From positions 1-64,000 of the forward strand of contig JBPYFJ010000068.1 in the NCBI GenBank assembly GCA_051985675.1: 64,000 bases of DNA. Reading direction: 5' to 3'. Below the pieces are notes generated by a model, which made no database searches, was not told where the DNA came from, and worked only from the letters and a program-made list of their open reading frames with translations. The position numbers and the translations under genes are program-made. The DNA is from JAFAXD01 sp051985675 (GTDB lineage Bacteria > Pseudomonadota > Alphaproteobacteria > Rhizobiales > Xanthobacteraceae). Below, in pieces: positions 44,027-52,650 of the stretch; positions within the stretch are counted from its first letter, which is position 1; the number at the start of each line of letters is the position of its first letter.

Positions 44027-44499
44027 CACAAGCCCTCCACACACGCGGCCAATGTGACGATGACATCGACCTGGGCGGACCACACCGAGCCGTCACTCAT
44101 CTGGGCGATTGCTACCACTTTCTGGGAATCGGCGAGGCGTATACGGGTCGACACGCTTGCCTTACCGGCGCGCGGCCCGAGATGAATCCCAATCACATTC
44201 GGTTGCGGGTTCTTTTCATTGAAGACGTGAATCGACTTGACGTAGTCGGTCGCTGTCATCGGGCTTTCGACCGAAACCGTCATCGGAACGGTGTTGCCAT
44301 TCTCAACCAGCGACGGAATATCGAGTGTCACCTTGCCGCGGCCGATTTCGGCGTTGCCAAAAACGTCACGGATCGCCGCTTGCATTGAGGCCGGCGTCGC
44401 GTCAGCCTTGCGCACTGCCAACAACATACCGCAGGCAAGCGCACTCGCGCCCTTGATCAGGTCGCGCCGGCCCCTATCGATGGCTGGTTTCGCCTTCAA
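44026..44499 (-). CDS. soxY: Sulfur carrier protein SoxY with atypical C-terminus
   Basis: Carries the sulfur intermediate on a C-terminal cysteine in the periplasm. The 157-residue protein begins with a Tat signal (DRGRRDLIKGASALACG) and has the SoxY core (PSLVENGNTVPMTVSVESPM, IHVFNEKNPQPNV). The normal family ending GGCGG is replaced here by AACVEGL: the cysteine (residue 153) is kept but its flexible glycines are lost and two residues are added beyond the usual end. It overlaps soxX by four bases and soxZ by one. Confidence 0.93.
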   Translation of the reverse strand: MKAKPAIDRGRRDLIKGASALACGMLLAVRKADATPASMQAAIRDVFGNAEIGRGKVTLDIPSLVENGNTVPMTVSVESPMTATDYVKSIHVFNEKNPQPNVIGIHLGPRAGKASVSTRIRLADSQKVVAIAQMSDGSVWSAQVDVIVTLAACVEGL

Positions 44500-44981
44500 T
44501 TCTTCGGCTCCTTCAACGTAACGAGGAAAGCGACCACGTCTTCGATTTGTTCCGCCGACAGAATCGGCTTGCCGCGATAGTTCGCCGCGACCCGCGTGAG
44601 GCCATCAACCCGATAATAGGGCGGCATGATCGTGTTCGGGTTAAGCCGGCTGGCATCAACAATCCGTAACCGCAACTGGCCGGCGTTGGCGCGCGCACCG
44701 GCGCCCGCAAGGTCGGGCGCGAGGTCGCCCTGAAAGCGCTCCTGCGGGAACGGACCGGTGTGGCACAGGAGGCAAAGTCCTATCTGACGGTTGCCCACGA
44801 TCTCGCGTCCGCGCTCGGGGTCGCCTGGCGCGCCGGTGAGCGACGCCGGAATTTCATCGCCGACGACCGCGAAGGGCTTCAGATCTTCGGCGCCGGCATA
44901 GGAGGCAAACGCCACCAACACGGCACTAACAATCGGCGCCCTAGCCAAAGGTCTCGCCCGTGGTTGTAGCAAACCAAACAT
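44496..44981 (-). CDS. soxX: Sulfur-oxidation monoheme cytochrome SoxX
   Basis: Monoheme c-type subunit of SoxAX. The 161-residue protein has an N-terminal signal (ARAPIVSAVLVAFASYAGA), heme motif CLLCH in GLCLLCHTGPFPQERFQG (about 69-86), and the distal Met in NTIMPPYYRVDG. The ATG at 44981 lies 41 bases inside the end of the flavoprotein gene; later starts would shorten the signal peptide too much. Its TGA overlaps the soxY ATG (ATGA). Confidence 0.92.
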   Translation of the reverse strand: MFGLLQPRARPLARAPIVSAVLVAFASYAGAEDLKPFAVVGDEIPASLTGAPGDPERGREIVGNRQIGLCLLCHTGPFPQERFQGDLAPDLAGAGARANAGQLRLRIVDASRLNPNTIMPPYYRVDGLTRVAANYRGKPILSAEQIEDVVAFLVTLKEPKN

Positions 44982-46236
44982 CGGCTGATTTCGCCTCTTG
45001 AGCTCGCAGCGCAGACCCAGGATTGACCGGGCTGTTCATGATCGAGCCTTCAACCTCGCTGAATTGTCCGTCGTGCGGCTGGTATTTTCCGGCGATTGCC
45101 AGAGCAAAATCAGGCCCGATAAGGCTGTAGCAGCTGCTGGCGAGCTCGCGCGGTTGCGGCGCTTGACCAGCGAGCAGCTGCGCAATCGCACTCGCGCAGA
45201 TTTTCCCCTCCACGGTGGCTGCGGACGCTGCTTTCGGCATGGCGCCGGCAATTGCCGCGTCGCCGATGACGTGAACGTTCGGAACGAGCTGCGATTCGAA
45301 TGTGATTGGATCGACCGGACACCAACCCGTCCGGTCGGCAACTCCGGCCACAGCGGCGATATGACCGGCACGCTGCGGCGGTATCACATTGGCTACGTCC
45401 GCCTTGTAGCTCTCGAAATCGGTGGTCAGGGTTTTGTTGGCGGGGTCGACCTCGATGACATTCCCGCCATCGGAGAGCGATACCCAGTCGATCATCCCGG
45501 GATAGAGTTCCTTCCAGGCAGCTTCGAATTGTTGCCGCAGCACGAAGGTATCCTTGGAATCGAGCACGATCACCTTGGCGCGTGGCTTCTCCGACTTGAG
45601 ATAGAACGCGATCATGCTGGCGCGCTCATAGGGGCCAAGTGGACAGCGGACCGGGGTGACGGGCGACGAAATCACCACGACACCGCCGTCGGGCATGGCT
45701 TGCAGCTGGGCCCGCAGCACCCCCACCTGCACGCCGTCGGTCCAGGCGTGCGGCATCGTCTGCGCGGCGGCTTCGCTGTAGCCTTTGATCGCGTCGAACC
45801 GTACGTCGACGCCGGGCGCGATCACGAGCCGGTCATAGCCGACTGTGTCGCCGCCGCGCAGGCGCACAGCCTTGGCGCCAGGATCAATCGCAACGGCCGC
45901 CTGGTGGGCGAGGGTTACGCCGGCGGCGGCAATATTCCGATAGTTGAATTGCTGAGCTGTGAGCGGCCGCAGGCCGGCGAGGACAGCGTTGCTGAGTGGG
46001 AAGGCCGTGTAGGTGTCGCTTTCGGTAATGAGAATCACCGAGAGCCGCTGATTGCCGGCCTTGAGCACTCGCGCGCAGTTGGTGCCCCCAAAACCGCCGC
46101 CGATGATCACAATCTTGGCGCTGCTTTGAGCAATTGCCGGTGCCGATAAACTCACGGTGATCGCAGCCGCTGCGCCCTGTTGGAGAACGCTACGGCGGCT
46201 TGTTGCGCGGGTCGCGGGCATGGCAGACGCTATCAC
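44941..46236 (-). CDS. Flavocytochrome c sulfide dehydrogenase flavoprotein subunit (FccB/SoxF)
   Basis: Periplasmic FAD protein oxidising sulfide or sulfane sulfur. The 431-residue protein has a Tat signal (TSRRSVLQQGAAAAIT), FAD motif KIVIIGGGFGGTNCARVL with the Cys (54) that binds FAD covalently in homologues, and the redox-active pair in VRCPLGPYERA (Cys198) and GWCPVDP (Cys306). The C-terminal FCSD domain (about 360-431) is present. The cytochrome partner FccA/SoxE is not encoded next to it; SoxX follows with a 41-base overlap. It begins the sox operon. Confidence 0.92.
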   Translation of the reverse strand: MIASAMPATRATSRRSVLQQGAAAAITVSLSAPAIAQSSAKIVIIGGGFGGTNCARVLKAGNQRLSVILITESDTYTAFPLSNAVLAGLRPLTAQQFNYRNIAAAGVTLAHQAAVAIDPGAKAVRLRGGDTVGYDRLVIAPGVDVRFDAIKGYSEAAAQTMPHAWTDGVQVGVLRAQLQAMPDGGVVVISSPVTPVRCPLGPYERASMIAFYLKSEKPRAKVIVLDSKDTFVLRQQFEAAWKELYPGMIDWVSLSDGGNVIEVDPANKTLTTDFESYKADVANVIPPQRAGHIAAVAGVADRTGWCPVDPITFESQLVPNVHVIGDAAIAGAMPKAASAATVEGKICASAIAQLLAGQAPQPRELASSCYSLIGPDFALAIAGKYQPHDGQFSEVEGSIMNSPVNPGSALRAQEAKSADVWFATTTGETFG

Positions 46237-46300
46237 AACAACACGGCGCGTGGCCTCTCCCCGCGTGCGAGGAGAGGCAACTGTCGGGCAGCGCCTCCGG

Positions 46301-48466
46301 TCACGCCGTACGCAGATCGTGATTCTTCAGCGGGATCTCGCGGATCCGCTTGCCGGTTGCCGCAAAGATTGCGTTGAACACTGCGGGCGCCGCCACCGCG
46401 ATCGTCGGCTCACCGACGCCACCCCAGAAGTCATAGGACGGCATCACGATCGTCTCAACCTTGGGCATCTCGTCCATGCGCATTACGTCATAGGAGTCGA
46501 AGTTCTCCTGCTCCATGCGGCCGTCCTTGACGGTGCACTCGCCATAGAGCGCGGCCGACAGGCCATAGACAAACGAGCCCGCGACCTGTCGCTCGATCTG
46601 TGCCGGGTTGACGGCGTGGCCGCTGTTGGTAGCGGCAACGATGCGATGGATCTTGAGGCGCCCGTCGGTTACGGACACTTCGGCGGCGGCCGCCACGTAA
46701 CTGCCGTAGCCCATGAACTGGGAGAGCCCGCGATGGATACCGGGCGGCGGCGGCTTGCCCCAGCCGACCCGATCCGCGACCGCATTCAGTACTGCCAGAT
46801 GTTTGGGATGATCGGCGAGGAGCTTTTGCCGGAACGCCAGCGGATCCTGGCCGGTGGCATGGGCAAGCTCATCCATGAAGCATTCGACATAGATCGCATT
46901 GTGGTTGGTGTTGACCCCGCGCCAGAAGCCCGGCCGCACCGCCGTGTTGCGCATGGCATGATCGATTAGCAGGTTCGGGATCGAGTAACCGAAATGACCC
47001 TCGGGACTGTTGGGCGTTAGCCCCTGGAACACTGCTGGGTCCATGCCGTTCTGCAGGTTCGCCGGGAACACATAGGACAGGATCGACTGCCCGGAAATCC
47101 GCATGTGCAGGGCGGTGAGATTGCCGGCGTTGTCGAAACCGGCCGTCAACTTGCACTGGGTGATCGGGTGATAGAAGTCGTGCGTCATGTCTTCTTCGCG
47201 CGACCACACCATCTTCACCGGTGTTCCCGGCATCTGTTTCGCGATTAACACGACCTGGCGGACGTAGTCGCTCATGCCGCGGCGGCCAAAACCGCCACCG
47301 AGGTCGTATTTGAATACATCGCATTGCTTGACCGGCAGTCCGGCGGCCTCGGCGCAGGCGGCAAGCGCCGCTTCGCCGTTCTGGGTTGGACACCAGACTT
47401 GGCACTTGTCGGAGGTGTAGAGCGCGGTCGCGTTCATCGGCTCCATGGTCGCGTGAGCCTGGAACGGATAGCTGTAGACCGCCTCCACTTTCTTGGCGGC
47501 GCTCGCCAGCGCAGCTTTGGCATCGCCCTTCTGGTTGCCGACGAACGCGGTTTGCGCGTCGAGCCCTTCCTTGAGCATCGCCGCTATGGTGGCGCTCGAT
47601 ACTTTGACGTTGTCGCCCTCGTCCCATTCGATCGGGAGGTCGGCGAGCGCGGTCTTCGCCTGGTAGAACGTGTTGCCGATCACCGCGACACCGTTGTCGC
47701 CGACTTGAACGACGCCTTTGATGCCCGGCTTGCCGGTGACCTTGCTGGCATCAAAGCTTTTGACCTTGCCGCCCCAAACCGGGCTTTCCTTGATCGCCGC
47801 CACCACCATGCCTGGAAGCTTGATGTCGAGGCCGTAGAGCTGCGTGCCGTTGGTCTTGGGCAGCGTGTCGAGTCGTTTCAACGGCTTGCCCGCAATCGTC
47901 CAATCCTTCGGATTTTTGAGCGCGACGTCCTTGGGCGCCTCGAGCTTGCCGGCGGCGTCCGCGACCTGACCGTAGGTCGTTGTGCGCCCGCTCGCCTTGT
48001 GGGTAATGACGCTGTTTGCTGCGGTGCACTCGGATGTTGGCACGTTCCAGGCGTTGGCCGCGGCCTGCAGGAGCATCATGCGCGCGGCGGCCCCGCCCTT
48101 GCGGACGTATTCGTTGGAGTCACGGATCCCGCGGCTGCCACCGGTCGAGAAATTCTGCCACACGCGGTTGCGCGCGACGTTCATGCCGGGTGTCGGATAT
48201 TCAGTGGTGACCTTCGACCAGTCGCATTGAAGTTCTTCCGCGACCAACTGAGCGAGGCCGGTGCGTGTGCCTTGGCCCATTTCGGATCGAGCAATGCGGA
48301 TGACGACCGTGTCGTCTGGCTTCACCACCACCCAGGCATTGATTTCGGGCGGAGTTGATTCAGCGCGCGCTTCGTCGAAGAACGGGATGTGGAAGCCGAC
48401 GGTAAGGCCGGCGGCCGCGGAACTGACCAGGAAAGCGCGACGATCGAGTCGTGGCATGTAATTCAT
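46301..48466 (-). CDS. Molybdopterin-binding hydroxylase large subunit (isoquinoline 1-oxidoreductase beta type), Tat-exported
   Basis: Xanthine dehydrogenase-family Mo subunit of 721 residues that would hydroxylate an aldehyde or N-heterocycle. The Tat motif is RLDRRAFLVSSAAAGL at the N-terminus, unusual for the cytoplasmic members and typical of the IorB group. Cofactor-binding segments include GGFGRRGMSDY and, at the C-terminus, VGEPTIAVAAPAVFNAIFAA. The ATG at 48466 has GGGAGGG 5 bases before it; a frame open further upstream is inside the small subunit. The 2Fe-2S partner lies directly upstream; the usual FAD subunit is absent. Confidence 0.92.
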   Translation of the reverse strand: MNYMPRLDRRAFLVSSAAAGLTVGFHIPFFDEARAESTPPEINAWVVVKPDDTVVIRIARSEMGQGTRTGLAQLVAEELQCDWSKVTTEYPTPGMNVARNRVWQNFSTGGSRGIRDSNEYVRKGGAAARMMLLQAAANAWNVPTSECTAANSVITHKASGRTTTYGQVADAAGKLEAPKDVALKNPKDWTIAGKPLKRLDTLPKTNGTQLYGLDIKLPGMVVAAIKESPVWGGKVKSFDASKVTGKPGIKGVVQVGDNGVAVIGNTFYQAKTALADLPIEWDEGDNVKVSSATIAAMLKEGLDAQTAFVGNQKGDAKAALASAAKKVEAVYSYPFQAHATMEPMNATALYTSDKCQVWCPTQNGEAALAACAEAAGLPVKQCDVFKYDLGGGFGRRGMSDYVRQVVLIAKQMPGTPVKMVWSREEDMTHDFYHPITQCKLTAGFDNAGNLTALHMRISGQSILSYVFPANLQNGMDPAVFQGLTPNSPEGHFGYSIPNLLIDHAMRNTAVRPGFWRGVNTNHNAIYVECFMDELAHATGQDPLAFRQKLLADHPKHLAVLNAVADRVGWGKPPPPGIHRGLSQFMGYGSYVAAAAEVSVTDGRLKIHRIVAATNSGHAVNPAQIERQVAGSFVYGLSAALYGECTVKDGRMEQENFDSYDVMRMDEMPKVETIVMPSYDFWGGVGEPTIAVAAPAVFNAIFAATGKRIREIPLKNHDLRTA

Positions 48467-48477
48467 CGTGCCCTCCC

Positions 48478-48927
48478 TTAGGCCGTAGCCGCAGCATGGA
48501 TAGCGGCGCGAACCTGCTGATAGGTGCCGCAGCGGCAGATGTTGGTCATCGCCGCGTCGATGTCCGCGTCGCTTGGCTTCGGCTTTTCCTTGAGCAGTGC
48601 CGCCGCCGCCATGATCATACCGCTCTGGCAGTAGCCGCATTGCGGGACGTCGTTGTCGGCCCACGCTTTCTGCACTGGATGCGGCACGCCATTCTGGGCG
48701 AGCCCTTCAATCGTCGTAATCTGGTTGCCGGTGACTGCGCTCACCGGAACTGAACAGGAGCGCGTCGCCACGCCATCAATATGAACCGTGCAGGCACCGC
48801 ATTGTGCGATGCCGCATCCGTACTTGGTTCCGGTCAGGCCGACCCATTCGCGAATCGCCCAGAGCAGGGGAGTGTCAGGATCGACGTCCACCTCCTGAGC
48901 TTTGCCGTTGATGTTGAGGCTGACCAT
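48478..48927 (-). CDS. (2Fe-2S)-binding hydroxylase small subunit (isoquinoline 1-oxidoreductase alpha type)
   Basis: Two-cluster iron-sulfur subunit of 149 residues. The plant-type cluster has the ligands in YGCGIAQCGACTVHIDGVATRSC, read here as CGIAQCGAC then C, and the second cluster in PQCGYCQSGMIM and NICRCGTY. It is paired with the Mo subunit 11 bases downstream. In IorAB-type enzymes electrons leave this subunit to a cytochrome rather than to an FAD subunit. Confidence 0.94.
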   Translation of the reverse strand: MVSLNINGKAQEVDVDPDTPLLWAIREWVGLTGTKYGCGIAQCGACTVHIDGVATRSCSVPVSAVTGNQITTIEGLAQNGVPHPVQKAWADNDVPQCGYCQSGMIMAAAALLKEKPKPSDADIDAAMTNICRCGTYQQVRAAIHAAATA

Positions 48928-49404
48928 TCTCCACCTCCACTGGTGAGATTGTTTGGTTGATCATAAGCAGCTTCGGACCAATCCAAAAAGGCGAGACGGC
49001 GATGGCTGATGCCGCTTCACGGGAACGTGAGACCCGGGGCAGAAAAAATTCGGACTCCCACCAACGCATAAACAATCACAGAGCCGGTCGTGTTCCGACC
49101 TCGGTGAATTGAATTATGAGCAGGTGAGGGTCGCGTCGGCCGTGCGCCGGGGCGAGCGAAGGTCAAATGTCTGACCTTTGATCAATGCAGGTATACCGGC
49201 GGCGCATCGCGGCGGAGACTGACGCGTCGACGAAGCCGTCGTCGCTGCGTCGATAGCTTTCCGCTATAGATCATCAACACTCGTAATCGCGACAGCCGTT
49301 CCGCGGTGTGCCACGGTCGGGGACGCGGGCGGCTTGTGCTCGCCACCCGCGTCTTTATGGTCCGTTCACGCAGAACGTGACAACGCCGCGGAGGGGAGGC
49401 GCTC
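48928..49404. other. Intergenic region with no gene but an orphan terminator-like hairpin
   Basis: No open frame here has a convincing ribosome site or protein character. The stretch holds a small inverted repeat AAGGTCA/TGACCTT near 49159-49178, a weak GGAAC-N17-TGTT pair on the minus strand (49096-49071), and a strong terminator-like hairpin at 49322-49353 on the plus strand. It is the divergent promoter region between the Mo hydroxylase operon and the hydrolase-P450 genes. Confidence 0.5.
49322..49358 (+). terminator. Terminator-like hairpin without an upstream gene
   Basis: Perfect 8-bp stem GACGCGGG (49322-49329) / CCCGCGTC (49346-49353), with a further GGC/GCC pairing inside, followed by TTTAT on the plus strand. 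All annotated genes upstream are on the minus strand, so it may end a small RNA or attenuate the hydrolase transcript. Confidence 0.45.
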
Positions 49405-50112
49405 ATGGCAACCTTTGTCCTGGTACACGGGGCTTGGCGCGGCGCCTGGTGCTGGCGACGGGTGACTCGGCTTCTGACGGCGCGTGGTCACGAGGTGTTC
49501 GCGCCAACCTTGACCGGCGTCGGCGAACGCACCCATCTCCTGACACCGTCGGTTGATCTGCGAACCCACATCACCGACGTCGCCAACCTCATGAAATGGG
49601 AACGACTCGGCGACGTGGTCCTGGTCGGCCATTCCTACGGCGGCATGGTTGCGACCGGCGTGGCGGAGGAGATGCAAAGCGCCATCGGCTCGGTCGTGTT
49701 CCTCGATGCGTTCTACCCCGACGACGGCCAGAGCCTCACCGACCAGGCTGTCAAGGTCAGTCGCGACGCCATCGAAGCTGCGGCCAGGAACGGCGAGACT
49801 GTGGTGGCCCCGCGTTCGGCAGCGGCATTCCGGGTCAACGAAAGGGATTGCGCTTGGGTCGACGCACTGTGTGTGGCGCAGCCGATCCTAACCCTTACCC
49901 AGAAACTCCCACACACCGGCGCGCGTGAACGGATCGCCCGGAGGGCGTATATTCGGGCCGCCGGTTATCCCAATGAAGGCTTCGATGCGGCGCGCGCCAA
50001 GGCTCGGGCCAACAACTGGCAGATCTACGATCTGCCTTGCGGGCACGACGTGATGGTCGACATGCCGGAAGCATTAGCGAAGATCCTGGAAGAGGTTGCG
50101 CCGGCAGGCTGA
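49405..50112 (+). CDS. Alpha/beta hydrolase (EstC/salicylate-esterase-like)
   Basis: Small esterase-type hydrolase of 235 residues. It starts MATFVLVHGAWRGAWCWRRV, with the oxyanion stretch HGAWRGAW, nucleophile elbow VLVGHSYGGMVATGVA (Ser about residue 76), acid in VFLDAFYPDD region or later, and the catalytic His in LPCGHDVMVDMPE. This compact form resembles plant methylesterase-like bacterial EstC proteins. gggagg sits about 6 bases before ATG 49405. The P450 gene begins 10 bases after the stop, so the pair likely works on one substrate. Confidence 0.93.
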   Translation: MATFVLVHGAWRGAWCWRRVTRLLTARGHEVFAPTLTGVGERTHLLTPSVDLRTHITDVANLMKWERLGDVVLVGHSYGGMVATGVAEEMQSAIGSVVFLDAFYPDDGQSLTDQAVKVSRDAIEAAARNGETVVAPRSAAAFRVNERDCAWVDALCVAQPILTLTQKLPHTGARERIARRAYIRAAGYPNEGFDAARAKARANNWQIYDLPCGHDVMVDMPEALAKILEEVAPAG

Positions 50113-50122
50113 GAGAAACTGC

Positions 50123-51382
50123 ATGGTTCGCGCTCCGATGGCGGAAGTTTTTCCCGCGGCCGACATCGTCCGTGATTTCGATCTTAACCGTCTCGACCCG
50201 GCATTCCTGAATGATCCCTATCCGACCTATCGGGCCTTGCGCGAACATGCCCCCGTTCATCGCCTGCCGGACGGGTCATTCTTCCTGACTCGATATGACG
50301 ACCTCGCAGAGGTCTATCGCGACACTGCGACGTGGAGTTCGGACAAGAAGCTCGATTTCAAACCCAAGTTCGGGGACAGTCCGCTCTACGAGCATCACAC
50401 CACAAGCCTGGTTTTCAACGATCCGCCAATTCATACGCGGGTTCGCAAGCTGCTGGCGCCCGTTTTCACGCCGCGCGCCCTCAAGGCGCTGGAGCCGCGC
50501 ATCGAAGCTCTGGTTGATCGCTTGCTGGACGCCGCCGCGCAACGCGGCGTCATCGATGTCATCGACGACCTTGCGGCCGCGATCCCGGTGCAGTTGATCG
50601 GAGACCTGCTGGGCGTGCCGCAGGACGAACGCGGACCGTTGCGCAAATGGTCATTGGCAATCCTGGGCGCGCTCGAGCCAATGCTGACGCCGGCGCAGTT
50701 TGACCAGGGCGTGGCCGCCGTTGACGAATTCAAGCACTACCTGCGCGGGCTCATCGCCCGCAGGACGAAAGACCCGGCGCGCGATGGCAGAGAAATCCTT
50801 TCAACCCTGATCGACGCGAGCGATCTCGAGGTCGCGAGCCGCGACACCGACCGGCTGTCGGAACTAGAGCTCATCCACAATTGCATCTTTCTGCTCAATG
50901 CCGGTCACGAGACAACGACCAATCTTATCGGCAACTCGGTTGATCTTTTGCTGAGATACCCGGAGGCGAGACACGATCTCGCGCAACATCCGGAGCTGAT
51001 CGACACAGCGGTCGAAGAGTTTCTGCGCATGGAAAGCTCCAATCAGCTGGGGAATCGTCGCGCAGTCAGGACTGCGGAGCTCGACGGTATCGCAGTTGCG
51101 GCCGGCAGCTACGTGCATTTGTGCATCGGCGGCGCCAACCGTGACCCTGCGCAATTTCCCGATCCGGATCGGCTCGATATTCGTCGCACTCCGAACCGCC
51201 ACTTGGCGTTCGGCCTCGGTATTCATGCATGCGCCGGGATGTCGTTGGGGCGCATGGAAGCGCGGGTTGCAATCGGAAAACTCGTCGCGCGGTTCGCAAC
51301 GATCGAACGTGCCGGCCCGTTCGTCCGCGGCGGGCGCGCGCGATTTCGCGGCTTTTTACATTTCCCGGTCGCCGTGCGTTAG
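50123..51382 (+). CDS. Cytochrome P450
   Basis: Heme monooxygenase of the soluble bacterial class (CYP105/107-like layout), about 419 residues from ATG 50123. The I-helix is LLNAGHETTTNLIGN with the acid-Thr pair, the K-helix ExxR is EEFLRMES, and the heme-Cys loop is AFGLGIHACAGMSLGRME. The C-helix region has NDPPIHTRVRKLLAPVFT. No ferredoxin or reductase gene lies nearby, so electrons must come from elsewhere. The longer upstream frame overlaps the hydrolase and is rejected. Substrate unknown. Confidence 0.95.
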   Translation: MVRAPMAEVFPAADIVRDFDLNRLDPAFLNDPYPTYRALREHAPVHRLPDGSFFLTRYDDLAEVYRDTATWSSDKKLDFKPKFGDSPLYEHHTTSLVFNDPPIHTRVRKLLAPVFTPRALKALEPRIEALVDRLLDAAAQRGVIDVIDDLAAAIPVQLIGDLLGVPQDERGPLRKWSLAILGALEPMLTPAQFDQGVAAVDEFKHYLRGLIARRTKDPARDGREILSTLIDASDLEVASRDTDRLSELELIHNCIFLLNAGHETTTNLIGNSVDLLLRYPEARHDLAQHPELIDTAVEEFLRMESSNQLGNRRAVRTAELDGIAVAAGSYVHLCIGGANRDPAQFPDPDRLDIRRTPNRHLAFGLGIHACAGMSLGRMEARVAIGKLVARFATIERAGPFVRGGRARFRGFLHFPVAVR

Positions 51383-51450
51383 CGCGGCGTGGTAGGAATC
51401 CACCGATGCTAAGCGCCGCGATTTAGATGGCGCTAACGAGGGCAGGGAAC

Positions 51451-52638
51451 ATGAAGCTCGCACGCGTGGTGACGGCACTGGCGGTCCTGGGCGGGACCCA
51501 GGCATTTGCCGGGGAAAAGTCGATTCGCATTGGCGTTCTCGGCGATCAAAGCGGGGTCTACGCGGATCTCGGCGGCCCCGGCTCGGTGCTGGCCGCCCAG
51601 ATGGCGGCGGACGACTATGGTGGGAAGGTGCTCGGCAAGCCGATCGAGATCGTATCCGCCGATTTGCTCAACAAGCCCGATGTGGCGGCCGCAATCGCCG
51701 GCCGCTGGTACGACGTCGAAGGCGTCGACGCGATCACCGACGTGCCGCTCACCTCCGTTGCACTCGCGGTCCAGAATATCTCGCGCGAGAAGAAGAAGGT
51801 TCTACTGATCACGGCTGCGGCGTCCGCCGATCTGACCGGGAAGGCGTGCTCCCCCTACACGGTGCATTGGATGGACGACACCAACGCACTGTCGGTTGGC
51901 ACGGCACGGGCCGTAGTGGCGGCGGGCGGCAAGCGATGGTTCTTCCTCACGCCGGACTATGCGTTCGGGACAGCCATGGAGCGCGCAGCAACTGCGGCGA
52001 TCACGGCGGCCGGTGGAACAGTCGTTGGCAGTGCGAAATTCCCGCTGGGCACGCCCGACTACTCCTCGTTTCTTCTGACCGCGAATGCCGCGCCCGCGAA
52101 CATTTTCGCCTTGTCGACGGTCGGCGGCGAGACGGTGACCGCGGTCAAGCAGGCGGCCGAATTCGGTCTCACCCAGAACGACCGGAAAATGGTGGTGTTC
52201 CTGATGTTTCTGCAGGAGGTGCACGCCATCGGGCTCAAAGCCGCGCAAGGACTCTACATCACCGACGGATTCTACTGGGACGAGAACGACCAGACGCGCG
52301 CCTGGTCGAAGCGCTTCTTTGCGCGCATGAACAAAATGCCGAGCAAGTCGCAGGCGAACACCTACGCGGCCGTGACCAACTATCTCAAGGCGCTGGACGC
52401 CGCGAAGTCGGACGATGCTGCGACGGTCATGCGGCAAATGAAATCGAGCAAGGCGGATTATTTCGGCAAACCGGTTTCGATCCGCCAGAACGGGCGTGTC
52501 GCCTACGATCTCACGGTCTACGAGGTCAAGACGCCGGCGGAATCGAAATATCCGTGGGACTACTACAAACCTGTGCGCAAGGTTTCGGCGGACGAGGCTT
52601 TCGGTCCCGACGGCGCGGGCGAATGCCCGCTGAAGTGA
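51451..52638 (+). CDS. ABC transporter substrate-binding protein, Leu/Ile/Val-binding type
   Basis: Periplasmic type I binding protein of 395 residues with a Sec signal peptide (MKLARVVTALAVLGGTQAFA) and the family start IRIGVLGDQSGVYADLGGPG. Core motifs ITAAASADLTGKACSPYTVH and FFLTPDYAFGTAMERA fit the Peripla_BP_6 fold. ATG 51451 with an upstream ggcaggg is preferred to ATG 51427. No permease or ATPase genes adjoin it, so it is an orphan binding protein. Bradyrhizobium-type genomes carry many of these for aromatic or organic acids; ligand unknown. Confidence 0.93.
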   Translation: MKLARVVTALAVLGGTQAFAGEKSIRIGVLGDQSGVYADLGGPGSVLAAQMAADDYGGKVLGKPIEIVSADLLNKPDVAAAIAGRWYDVEGVDAITDVPLTSVALAVQNISREKKKVLLITAAASADLTGKACSPYTVHWMDDTNALSVGTARAVVAAGGKRWFFLTPDYAFGTAMERAATAAITAAGGTVVGSAKFPLGTPDYSSFLLTANAAPANIFALSTVGGETVTAVKQAAEFGLTQNDRKMVVFLMFLQEVHAIGLKAAQGLYITDGFYWDENDQTRAWSKRFFARMNKMPSKSQANTYAAVTNYLKALDAAKSDDAATVMRQMKSSKADYFGKPVSIRQNGRVAYDLTVYEVKTPAESKYPWDYYKPVRKVSADEAFGPDGAGECPLK

Positions 52639-52650
52639 GGCCGCCAAATC

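Noticed and set aside
46301..48664. An upstream start for the first Mo subunit
   Set aside because: The extra 66 codons overlap the 2Fe-2S gene out of frame; ATG 48466 has GGGAGGG at a good distance and a Tat signal right after it.
49071..49096. GGAAC-N17-TGTT on the minus strand as an EcfG promoter of the first Mo hydroxylase operon
   Set aside because: The site is about 145 bases from the start codon and the -10 is imperfect; not strong enough to annotate.
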